From: Seongchinamella unica
GTDB taxonomy: Bacteria > Pseudomonadota > Gammaproteobacteria > Pseudomonadales > Halieaceae
Assembly: GCF_004354085.1 (NCBI RefSeq)
Contig: NZ_SMSE01000004.1
Span: forward strand, 310,001-374,000
Length of the DNA stretch: 64,000 nt
Direction: 5' to 3'
This document shows positions 17,795-25,208 of the stretch, piece by piece. A model generated the notes under the pieces. That model saw nothing but the letters and a program-made list of their open reading frames with translations, did no database searches and was not told where the DNA came from. Position 1 is the first letter of the stretch; each line of letters opens with the position of its first letter. Position numbers and translations under genes: made by a program.

Positions 17795-19519
17795 ATGAAA
17801 CAGTTAGGCATTCTAGACGCTGCTTTTATCAATCTCGAGCAAACCAACACGCCCCAGCACGTGGGTGGTCTGGGTATCTATGACCCCTCGACCGCCCCAG
17901 GGGGCTTTGTGCGCTTCAAAGATGTTATCTCCGGTTTCGAGCGACGGCTGTCCAAACAGCCGTTGTTCCGCACCCGGCTGGTTGAGGTTCCCGGCGGCCT
18001 GGACCGGCCCTACTGGGTCAAGGATGCCAACTTCGACGTGGAATTTCACCTGCGCCATATCGCCCTGCCGGAACCCGGTGACTGGCGCCAGTTGTGCATC
18101 CAGATAGCGCGCTTGCACGCGCGCCCGCTGGATATGTCCAGGCCGCTGTGGGAGGCCTATATTATCGAGGGGCTGGACAATATACCCGGACTACCCAAGG
18201 GCTGTTTCGCCATATACACCAAAATGCACCATGCCCTGGTGGATGGTGCCGGTGGCTCCTCGTTCATGGCACTGATCCACGACCTGGTGCCCGACCCGCC
18301 CGCGGTCGACGAAGATGCCGAGGAACCCCGCCTGGTGGATGTCGAACCAAGCATGGCCGAACTGCTCTCCAAAGCCTCCGTCAATGGCGTCAAGAACAGC
18401 GTCAGCCTCATTCGCGGGACGGTGAAAAACACCCTGCAACTGGGGCGGTATGCGCTGGATACGATTCGCGATGAAATTCCGGCGCCGGACATTTCCGCGC
18501 CCAAAACCATCCTCAACCAATCGGTGGGCCCTCACCGCGTATTCGACGCTGCCGAGTTTCCGCTGGACGGGTTCAAGGACATCAAGAACGCCGCAGACGT
18601 TTCCATTAATGACGTGGCCCTGGCCGTTGTCGGGGGAGCATTGCGCCGTTACCTGCTCGACAAGGGGGAAGCCCCCGAGGAGGGGTCTCTGGCTGCGGGC
18701 ATACCGCTGAACATGCGCACCCGCCGGGAAGTGACTGAAGACAACAACCAGGTCGGTTCGATATTCGCCTCACTGCACACGGACATCGAAGACCCGCTGG
18801 AACGCCTGCAGGCCATTGCCCAATCCACGGCAGATGCCAAGGTGGCGGGCGAAAAGAGCCCGCTGGTCGACTCGCTGAAAATTGCCGGCGCCTTCTCGCC
18901 GTTCGTGGTCAAGACCGTGGCCGGGATCTGGTCCCGAAATCATATCTCCTCCTACCTGCCGGTGAACATCTCCACGGTAGTCACCAACGTACAGGGCCCT
19001 GATTTCGATCTTTACTGTGCCGGCGCCAGGATGGTGGACTACTATGGGCTTGGCGTATTGACCCCGGGTGTGGGGTTATTCCACGCCGTGTTCAGCTACG
19101 CAGGCAAGATCACCCTGTCGGTCCTGGCCGACCGTAACATCATGCCCGACCCGGAGTTCTATCACACCTGCCTGCTGGAAGCCTACGAAGAGCTTTATGC
19201 TGCCGCCTACAAATCCAGGCCCGGCAGCAAGAATCCCAAAGCCCAGGTTGATGCGTCACGTCGCAAACGGGTAGTGAGCCCTTCGCCCAAGGCAGCAGGC
19301 GGCACCAAAGCCGCGAAAAAAAGGACAGGCGCGAAAGCCAAACCGGCCGCGGGCACCAAAGCGAAGGCCAAAGCCAAGTCCCCGGCAAAGAAAAAAGCAG
19401 TCGCGAAGGAAAAGGCAGCGGCCGCGAAAAAGAAAGCGCCGGCCAAAAAGAAAGCGCCCGCAAAGCGCAAGGCCGCGACCAAAGCACGGCCCAAGGTGAA
19501 ACCCAAACTGCAAGCGTAA
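17795..19519 (+). CDS. Wax ester synthase/diacylglycerol acyltransferase with basic C-terminal tail
   Basis: A 574-residue WS/DGAT enzyme that joins acyl-CoA to a fatty alcohol or diacylglycerol to make storage lipid. The catalytic motif HHALVDG is at 145-151, with PLWE at 117-120 and the family start MKQLGILDAAFINLEQTNTP. The catalytic fold ends near residue 480. Residues about 488-574 form a Lys/Ala/Pro-rich tail of AKKKAPAKK-type units, resembling histone H1 or AlgP/PhaF tails and absent from typical family members. The tail may bind nucleic acid or the lipid-droplet surface; this is inference. Codon use in the tail is low-complexity but in frame to the stop. Confidence 0.93.
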   Translation: MKQLGILDAAFINLEQTNTPQHVGGLGIYDPSTAPGGFVRFKDVISGFERRLSKQPLFRTRLVEVPGGLDRPYWVKDANFDVEFHLRHIALPEPGDWRQLCIQIARLHARPLDMSRPLWEAYIIEGLDNIPGLPKGCFAIYTKMHHALVDGAGGSSFMALIHDLVPDPPAVDEDAEEPRLVDVEPSMAELLSKASVNGVKNSVSLIRGTVKNTLQLGRYALDTIRDEIPAPDISAPKTILNQSVGPHRVFDAAEFPLDGFKDIKNAADVSINDVALAVVGGALRRYLLDKGEAPEEGSLAAGIPLNMRTRREVTEDNNQVGSIFASLHTDIEDPLERLQAIAQSTADAKVAGEKSPLVDSLKIAGAFSPFVVKTVAGIWSRNHISSYLPVNISTVVTNVQGPDFDLYCAGARMVDYYGLGVLTPGVGLFHAVFSYAGKITLSVLADRNIMPDPEFYHTCLLEAYEELYAAAYKSRPGSKNPKAQVDASRRKRVVSPSPKAAGGTKAAKKRTGAKAKPAAGTKAKAKAKSPAKKKAVAKEKAAAAKKKAPAKKKAPAKRKAATKARPKVKPKLQA

Positions 19520-19686
19520 TCCCGTTTGGGTTAAGCCTCCTGAGCCTGCAAGCGATGACAATAGCCGCCTGGCAGTCGCTCTACCACCGGACCGGCACCT
19601 CAGGATCATAGCCAGGCGATCACCGCCTGGCCGCTGACGCCGCCACGCCAATCGCCACGTCGCGAGCGACCATAACGGACGACCAT

Positions 19687-19713
19687 AAAAAAACCCACCA
19701 TGGCGGTGGGTTT
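19687..19713 (-). terminator. Rho-independent terminator, minus strand, with no obvious gene
   Basis: Read on the minus strand, AAACCCACC-gccat-GGTGGGTTT forms a 9-bp stem with a 5-base loop, running into seven consecutive T. On the plus strand only TTT follows the stem, so the direction is minus. No ordinary gene lies upstream on that strand, implying a short transcript beginning near 19.85 kb. It might also weakly end wax ester synthase transcripts. Confidence 0.7.
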
Positions 19714-19755
19714 GAAAATAACTCTGCGTTGGACCTGGATGGAATGCCATCGACG

Positions 19756-19824
19756 TCACCGCGGAGACGGCGCGCCAACCCCGGCATCGGGGCTCATATA
19801 TCGAGTTGGATCAATCGTAGGCAT
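19756..19824 (-). CDS. Possible 22-residue micro-ORF divergent from LysR
   Basis: ATG at 19824 opens a 22-codon frame with Pro-, Tyr- and Asp-containing sequence (MPTIDPTRYMSPD...), ending TGA at 19756. It lies between the LysR operator and the minus-strand terminator, exactly where a divergent LysR target would be expected. No good ribosome site is seen (only GGAAA 16 bases upstream), so it may equally be part of a non-coding RNA. No known peptide is recognised. Confidence 0.22.
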   Translation of the reverse strand: MPTIDPTRYMSPDAGVGAPSPR

Positions 19825-19829
19825 CACTT

Positions 19830-19883
19830 TGATATGTTTCCAATGTATTATTATTATGATCTTCATAAATTAGATTCATATCA
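19830..19883. promoter_or_regulatory. LysR-type operator with nested inverted repeats
   Basis: TTATGA-tct-TCATAA (19854-19868) is a perfect 15-base palindrome containing the T-N11-A LysR box (19855-19867). A second inverted repeat, TGATATG (19830-19836) with CATATCA (19877-19883), flanks it. The block is AT-rich against GC-rich surroundings and ends 5 bases before the LysR ATG, so auto-regulation plus a divergent promoter is likely. Confidence 0.55.
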
Positions 19884-19888
19884 GACCT

Positions 19889-20872
19889 ATGGACACCAAA
19901 GATCTCGCCAAAATCGATCTCAACTTGTTGATTTCATTGCAAGTATTGCTTGAGGAGCGAAATGTCTCGCGGGCCGCTGAACGCCTGTTCATCACCCAGC
20001 CGGCCATGTCCAAAACCCTTTCAAGACTGCGGTCCGTGTTCGACGACCAGCTTTTTACCCGCTCCAGCCACGGCATGCAGCCCACCCCGAGGGCCCTCGA
20101 ACTGGCCGGGCCACTGGCCGAGATCCTCTCCGGCATCAGCCAGCTGGTCAGCCGACAGGCCTTTGACCCGGCGGAGGTCGAAACCGAAGTTACCCTGGCG
20201 CTGTCGGAATACATTGGCGTCGCACTCCTGCCCACACTGGTGCCACGGCTGCAGGCCCAGGCACCCAGGCTTCACTTGCGGGTGGTTACCCGGGTCGAGA
20301 ACCAGCGCGAGCAACTGGCCCTGGGCAACCTGGATTTCGCCATTCACTTTCGCCAGCAACACTATGGGCCGGAGTTTCGTATCGCTGACCTGGGCGGCAG
20401 CCCGCCCGTCCTGCTATTGCGCGAGGACCATCCCCTGAGCGGGAGGGATATCTCGATCGCCGCGTTGGCCGAGTATCCGGTAATCCGGCTTTATGTCTCG
20501 GACCGGGAACAGCTGGACGCGCAAACCGGCGAGGACCTGTTCGAATACCTGGGCGGCGGCGCCCGCGGTTCCCTGGAAATCTCCCACCTGATGACCGCCA
20601 TGGAAGTCCTGCGCAGCAGTGATTACATCATGCCGGGTCCTGCGTTCCTGTTACAGAACGAGAGCATCAGCCAGGGCATTACCGCACGGACGGTGCCAGG
20701 CAGCGCCGACATGAGCGCGGATTATGTGCTGGTAGCACACCAACGGACCGAAAACTCTCCGCTGCACAACTGGCTATGGGAGCAGATCACCTGTACTATC
20801 CGCGAGCTGCGCCCGACCCAGCCCCGCAAGCTGCGCCAGCGTGTTGCGGCGGGGGCCGCAGAGCACAGGTAA
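19889..20872 (+). CDS. LysR family transcriptional regulator
   Basis: A 327-residue regulator. The N-terminal winged helix-turn-helix spans about residues 9-68 (NLLISLQVLLEERNVSRAAE, then FITQPAMSKTLSRLR), followed by a periplasmic-binding-protein-like effector domain (LALSEYIGVALLPTLVPRL). It resembles the NodD/NahR/LeuO branch, in which the helix-turn-helix reads SRAAERLFITQPAMSKTLSRL. No ribosome site is visible before the ATG. No normal divergent target gene exists; the upstream gap holds an operator and a possible short divergent transcript. The effector is unknown. Confidence 0.93.
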   Translation: MDTKDLAKIDLNLLISLQVLLEERNVSRAAERLFITQPAMSKTLSRLRSVFDDQLFTRSSHGMQPTPRALELAGPLAEILSGISQLVSRQAFDPAEVETEVTLALSEYIGVALLPTLVPRLQAQAPRLHLRVVTRVENQREQLALGNLDFAIHFRQQHYGPEFRIADLGGSPPVLLLREDHPLSGRDISIAALAEYPVIRLYVSDREQLDAQTGEDLFEYLGGGARGSLEISHLMTAMEVLRSSDYIMPGPAFLLQNESISQGITARTVPGSADMSADYVLVAHQRTENSPLHNWLWEQITCTIRELRPTQPRKLRQRVAAGAAEHR

Positions 20873-20893
20873 CAGAGGCCAAACAGGCGATCC

Positions 20894-21709
20894 ATGAGCA
20901 AGAAAAAACGGCGGGAAATCCCCCGCTTTCAAACCCCCATTATCGAGACGCACTGTCACCTGGACTATTTACAGGGCGACGAACTGGAAACCGTGCTGGC
21001 CAAATCCCGGGAGGTCGGGATAGAGAAAATCATTACCATCGCGGTCTCACCCGGCAACCTGGACACCGTCAGGGCGCTCGCCAACCAAGGTGATGACATC
21101 TGGGGCACCCAGGGCGTTCATCCCCACGAGGCGGCATCCTACAGCGATGACGTTGACGCCAGGATCCGTCAATCCCTTGAGGAAGATCCGCGATTGCTGG
21201 CGGTGGGTGAAATCGGCCTCGACTACTTTTACGACCACGCCGACCGCGGGACCCAGCGACGGGTTTTCGAGCAGCAACTGCAGATTGCCGTGGACCTGCA
21301 GCTGCCGGTCGTCATCCACACCCGTGAGGCTGACGACGATACCCGGGCGATACTCGCCAATTTCAGCGGCAAACTACCCCGCGGAGGCGTCATCCACAGT
21401 TTTACCTCGGGCATGGCCCTGGCCCAATACTGCCTGAGCGAAGGTTTTATGCTGGGCTTTAACGGAATCGCCACCTTTAACCGGGCGGACAACGTGCGTG
21501 AGGTGATCGCCACGACACCGCTCACCCAGACCCTGCTTGAAACCGACGCGCCCTACCTGACGCCGGTGCCCTACCGCGGCCGACCCAATGCTTCCTACTA
21601 TCTGCCGTTTATTGCCGAGCAGGTCGCCGCAACCATGCAGCTGGAGGTGGAAGAACTGTTGCGACAGGTCTACCGTAATAGCCAGGCTTTATTTTTCAGG
21701 GACGCTTGA
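20894..21709 (+). CDS. TatD family metal-dependent hydrolase/DNase
   Basis: A 271-residue TIM-barrel nuclease-type enzyme. Metal ligands and family motifs are present: ETHCHLDYL, GVHPHEA, GEIGLDYFYD, VIHTREADDD, IHSFTSG and ETDAPYL. Members act as 3'-5' exonucleases on DNA or RNA in quality control and oxidative damage repair. It follows LysR by 21 bases, and its stop overlaps the rapA start (TGATG), suggesting co-transcription with rapA. Which of the TatD/YcfH/YjjV sub-types it is cannot be settled by eye. Confidence 0.93.
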   Translation: MSKKKRREIPRFQTPIIETHCHLDYLQGDELETVLAKSREVGIEKIITIAVSPGNLDTVRALANQGDDIWGTQGVHPHEAASYSDDVDARIRQSLEEDPRLLAVGEIGLDYFYDHADRGTQRRVFEQQLQIAVDLQLPVVIHTREADDDTRAILANFSGKLPRGGVIHSFTSGMALAQYCLSEGFMLGFNGIATFNRADNVREVIATTPLTQTLLETDAPYLTPVPYRGRPNASYYLPFIAEQVAATMQLEVEELLRQVYRNSQALFFRDA

Positions 21710-24471
21710 TGGAATACCTCGTTGGCCAGCGCTGGGTGAGTCACGCTGATGCGCAGTTAGGACTGGGGGTGGTGGTGGAAATCGAACCCCGTCGCATCAC
21801 CCTCAGTTTTCCCGCCGTCGGCGAAGAGCGCACCTACGCAATCGATAGTGCGCCCCTCACCCGCCTCAGGTTCAAGATTGGCGACCATATCAGCACGGTG
21901 GACGGTGTCGAACTGCTGGTCACCGACATCGAGGAACACCATGGCCTGCTGATGTATACCGGTACCGACCACCACGAGGCTTCAGTCACAGTATCCGAAC
22001 TGGAACTGGATGCCTTTGTCCAGCTGACCACACCCCAGCAGCGTCTGCTCAACGGCCACTTTGACAAAAACGAGGATTTTGCCCTACGGGTGGCCACCCT
22101 GGAACACGCCAGTCGCCTGCAGGGCAGCCCTGCTCGCGGCCTGATGGGCTCGCGCACCAGCCTGTTGCACCACCAGCTCTACATCGCCAATGAAGTCGGG
22201 CAACGCTTTGCGCCCCGGGTGTTGCTGGCGGACGAGGTCGGCCTCGGCAAGACCATTGAAGCGGGCATGATCATCCATCAGCAGTTGCTCACCGGCCGGG
22301 CCAGTCGTGTCCTGATACTGGTACCGCCCAGCCTGCTGCACCAGTGGCTGGTGGAGATGCTGCGTCGCTTCAACCTGCACTTTTCCCTGTTCGACGCCGA
22401 CCGGCTGGCAGAGATGCCAGATGGCAACCCCTTTGAGGCGGAACAGCTGGTGCTCTGCAGTCGGGAACTGTTCGAGGGGCGCCAGGAGCTGCAACAGCTG
22501 GCACTGGCTGCAGGCTGGGACCTGGTGGTGATCGACGAAGCACACCACCTGCACTGGTCGGAGGATGCAGTGGGTGAGGATTACCGTTTTGTTGAGTCCC
22601 TGTCCGCCTGCAGCGCGGGTCTGCTGCTGCTCACCGCCACCCCGGAACAAATCGGCCAGGCCAGCCACTTTGCCCGGCTCAGGTTGCTGGATCCGTCACG
22701 TTTCCACGACCTGGCAACCTTCAAGGCGGAAGAACAGCAATACCGGGCCCTCAGTGCCATGGCTGACAGCCTGGAACGGGGCAAGATTCCCGCCGAACTA
22801 CCCGCCGACCTGGACCCCAACGACCCGCCGGAGGAACTGATTGAGCAGTTGCTGGACCGCCACGGGACAGGCCGTGTGTTGTTTCGCAACACCCGGGACG
22901 CGGTAGCCGGATTTCCGCAGCGCATCCTGCATCGCTACCCCCTGCCCCAGCCCGAACCCTACGCCCTGGCCCAGGTGGATCTGGCAGAGCGCCTGCATCC
23001 GGAACTGCCCTACGTGGATGACAGCTGGCTCGATTTCGACCCCCGGGTGGAATGGCTGGAGCGAACCCTGAAAACCCTGCGCCCCGCCAAGGTGCTGGTC
23101 ATCTGCGCCCACGCCGCTACCGCTGTCGCCCTGGAACACCATCTGCACATGCGCGCGGGAATACGATCCGCAGCTTTCTATGAGGGTTTGTCCATCATCG
23201 AGCGGGATCGGGCCGCTGCCTACTTCGCGGACGAGACCGGCGGCGCCCAGACCCTGGTGTGCTCGGAAATCGGCAGCGAGGGCCGCAACTTCCAGTTTGC
23301 CCATCACCTGATCCTGTTCGACCTGCCCCTCAACCCGGACCTGCTGGAACAGCGCATAGGCCGCCTGGACCGTATCGGCCAACAGCAGGATGTGGAAATC
23401 CACGTGCCCTACCTGGAGGACAGCGCCCAGGAGACACTGCTGGACTGGTACGACCGGGGCCTGGACCTGTTCCGCGACTCCTGCTCGGCGGGCTACATGA
23501 TTTTCCAGAACTTTCGCGAGCGCCTGCTGCCGGAGCTGGAACAGCGGACCGAACAATTCGAAACCCTGCTGACCGATTCTGCCGAATTCACCCTGCGTAC
23601 CCGTGACGAGCTGCGCGAGGGCCGGGATCGGCTGCTGGAACGCAACTCCTGCAAGCGGGAAGTCGCCGATAAACTGGTAGAGGAAATCCGTTCGCTGGAG
23701 TCCGGCGAAACTCTGGAGCACTATCTCGAGGCCCTGTGTGACGCTTTCGGCGTGGACCAGGAATTTCATTCCGAGCACACGCTGATCCTCAGGCCTTCGG
23801 AACATATGCTGACCGGGCACTTCCCCGGAGTTTCGGAAGAAGGCACGACCGTGACCTTTGAGCGGGAAAAAGGCCTCAGCCGCGAAGACATGGAATTCAT
23901 CACCTGGGAGCACCCCATGATCCAGGAGGCCATGGACATGGTGCTCTCAACGGAGCTCGGCAATGCAGCCCTGGGAACCCTCAAGCTCAAGGGTGTACCT
24001 CCTGGCACCATGCTGCTCGAAGCCCTGTATACGGTCAACTGCGTGGCTCCGCGGGCGCTTCAGGTCGAACGCTTCCTGCCGCTGTCACCCATCCGCCTGC
24101 TGGTGGATGCGCGCGGTAAGCAACTGGCAGACCTGGTTCCCCACGCCCGCCTCAACAGCCTGGTGGAACGGGTTAAAAAACCGACCGCGCTGGCGATCAT
24201 CAAACAGGTGCACCAGGAGGTTGATGCCAAGATGGCCATCGCCAACCAGCAGGCCGAGGCCAGGCTGGAAGAAATCCTGACTGCGGCTGAACAGGACATG
24301 CGCAATGACCTGGGCGCGGAGCTCAGCCGTCTGGAGGCATTGCGGGAACTCAACCCTGCGATCCGCGAGGAAGAACTGGAACACCTGCGCTACCGCATCG
24401 AGGAATGCGCGATCCATATCCAGCACGCCAATCTGCAGTTACAGGCCCTGCGCTTGATCATCACCACCTGA
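21709..24471 (+). CDS. rapA: RNA polymerase-associated ATPase RapA (HepA)
   Basis: A 920-residue Swi2/Snf2 ATPase that recycles RNA polymerase from stalled post-termination complexes. Walker A is DEVGLGKT (175-182), Walker B is DEAH (276-279), motif III is LLTATPEQ, and the late helicase motifs include SEIGSEGRNFQFAHHLILFD and QRIGRLDRIGQ. The N-terminal Tudor-like region begins EYLVGQRWVSHADAQLGLG. ATG 21709 is chosen over TTG 21706; it overlaps the tatD stop. Length agrees with the E. coli protein (968) with a slightly shorter C-terminus. Confidence 0.96.
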   Translation: MEYLVGQRWVSHADAQLGLGVVVEIEPRRITLSFPAVGEERTYAIDSAPLTRLRFKIGDHISTVDGVELLVTDIEEHHGLLMYTGTDHHEASVTVSELELDAFVQLTTPQQRLLNGHFDKNEDFALRVATLEHASRLQGSPARGLMGSRTSLLHHQLYIANEVGQRFAPRVLLADEVGLGKTIEAGMIIHQQLLTGRASRVLILVPPSLLHQWLVEMLRRFNLHFSLFDADRLAEMPDGNPFEAEQLVLCSRELFEGRQELQQLALAAGWDLVVIDEAHHLHWSEDAVGEDYRFVESLSACSAGLLLLTATPEQIGQASHFARLRLLDPSRFHDLATFKAEEQQYRALSAMADSLERGKIPAELPADLDPNDPPEELIEQLLDRHGTGRVLFRNTRDAVAGFPQRILHRYPLPQPEPYALAQVDLAERLHPELPYVDDSWLDFDPRVEWLERTLKTLRPAKVLVICAHAATAVALEHHLHMRAGIRSAAFYEGLSIIERDRAAAYFADETGGAQTLVCSEIGSEGRNFQFAHHLILFDLPLNPDLLEQRIGRLDRIGQQQDVEIHVPYLEDSAQETLLDWYDRGLDLFRDSCSAGYMIFQNFRERLLPELEQRTEQFETLLTDSAEFTLRTRDELREGRDRLLERNSCKREVADKLVEEIRSLESGETLEHYLEALCDAFGVDQEFHSEHTLILRPSEHMLTGHFPGVSEEGTTVTFEREKGLSREDMEFITWEHPMIQEAMDMVLSTELGNAALGTLKLKGVPPGTMLLEALYTVNCVAPRALQVERFLPLSPIRLLVDARGKQLADLVPHARLNSLVERVKKPTALAIIKQVHQEVDAKMAIANQQAEARLEEILTAAEQDMRNDLGAELSRLEALRELNPAIREEELEHLRYRIEECAIHIQHANLQLQALRLIITT

Positions 24472-24495
24472 GCGAGGCGCAATCGGGGCAGCGGG

Positions 24496-25164
24496 TCAGA
24501 TCGGCAGGGGAATAAAGACCGAGCCGGCGGTGTGGACCGCCTTGGTCAGCCGGCGGTCATCAGCATCACCGGCAATTCGCGCCATCATTTCCTGCAACAC
24601 GATGAGTTTGCCAAACAAACGCTCGAAGCTGAGGTTGTCGGTCACTCCGCGATATTCGCTGGTGACCAGCCAAGGATCGCCGTTGACCCTGCGGTTATTG
24701 CGCAATTTCCAGGCCAGCACTTCCACATTGTGGGCGCTGGCCCACAGCGGCTCTGGCCGCAGCGAGTCGAACAGGAAAGACTCCTCGTTGTAACCATAGG
24801 CGTGACGCAGCATTCCCCCCAGGCCCACCACCAGGGCGAATACCCGGTCGCCGTCGAAGTGCGGGTTGAAGACAAGTTCCAGGGCATCGGTTTCCTGCCT
24901 GCCGGCCAGCTCGACAAAATCCAGCTGTCCGCTGGCAGCCCGCAACTGAGCCAGCCGCCCCTCAATTGTCATGCCGGGGATCTTGGACAACTCCGCAGGG
25001 TTGCGTCGGTACAACTTCACGGTGAGTTCCCGCACCAGCCGCCGGGTTTCATCGATAAACTCGTCGGTGACCAGATCCACATCGGACTTGGCCAGATTCT
25101 TCAGCTCATAACCGCCACAGCCAGCGAGCAACGAACACAGCAGAAGACAACAAAGGTAACGCAT
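24496..25164 (-). CDS. Predicted lipoprotein, unknown function
   Basis: A 222-residue protein with a type II signal peptide: a hydrophobic run and the lipobox LLAGC with Cys16 as the lipid-attachment site. No Asp at +2 (GlyGly follows), so outer-membrane sorting is expected. The body is mixed alpha/beta with a conserved-looking LGGMLRHAYGYNEESFLFDS segment and ends PLPI. No domain is recognised. It lies 44 bases downstream of the DUF389-fusion gene on the same strand, so may belong to that transcript. Confidence 0.75.
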   Translation of the reverse strand: MRYLCCLLLCSLLAGCGGYELKNLAKSDVDLVTDEFIDETRRLVRELTVKLYRRNPAELSKIPGMTIEGRLAQLRAASGQLDFVELAGRQETDALELVFNPHFDGDRVFALVVGLGGMLRHAYGYNEESFLFDSLRPEPLWASAHNVEVLAWKLRNNRRVNGDPWLVTSEYRGVTDNLSFERLFGKLIVLQEMMARIAGDADDRRLTKAVHTAGSVFIPLPI

Positions 25165-25208
25165 GGCAACAGTCTAACCAATTAACCGAGATGGTCGCCA
25201 GATGACGG

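Larger units (their letters stand above)
19520..19888. other. Long non-coding gap with terminator, micro-ORF and operator
   Basis: The only gap over 300 bases. The left half (19520-19680) is GC-rich and shows nothing recognisable. A minus-strand terminator lies at 19687-19713, a possible 22-codon minus-strand ORF at 19756-19824, and a strikingly AT-rich block with inverted repeats at about 19825-19888 before the LysR gene. No divergent annotated-size gene exists here. Confidence 0.6.

Noticed and set aside
19300-19510. Apparent DNA repeat region in the wax ester synthase tail
   Set aside because: The similarity comes from a low-complexity Lys/Ala protein tail, not from an exact DNA repeat or mobile element.
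19256-19759. 167-codon minus-strand ORF across the terminator gap and wax synthase tail
   Set aside because: It reads the antisense of the AAG/GCC-rich tail (Phe/Leu/Gly/Arg-rich) and passes through the terminator stem; not a real gene.
22798-23913. 371-codon ORF on the minus strand inside rapA
   Set aside because: Antisense frame of a high-GC gene; low-quality composition and no domain.
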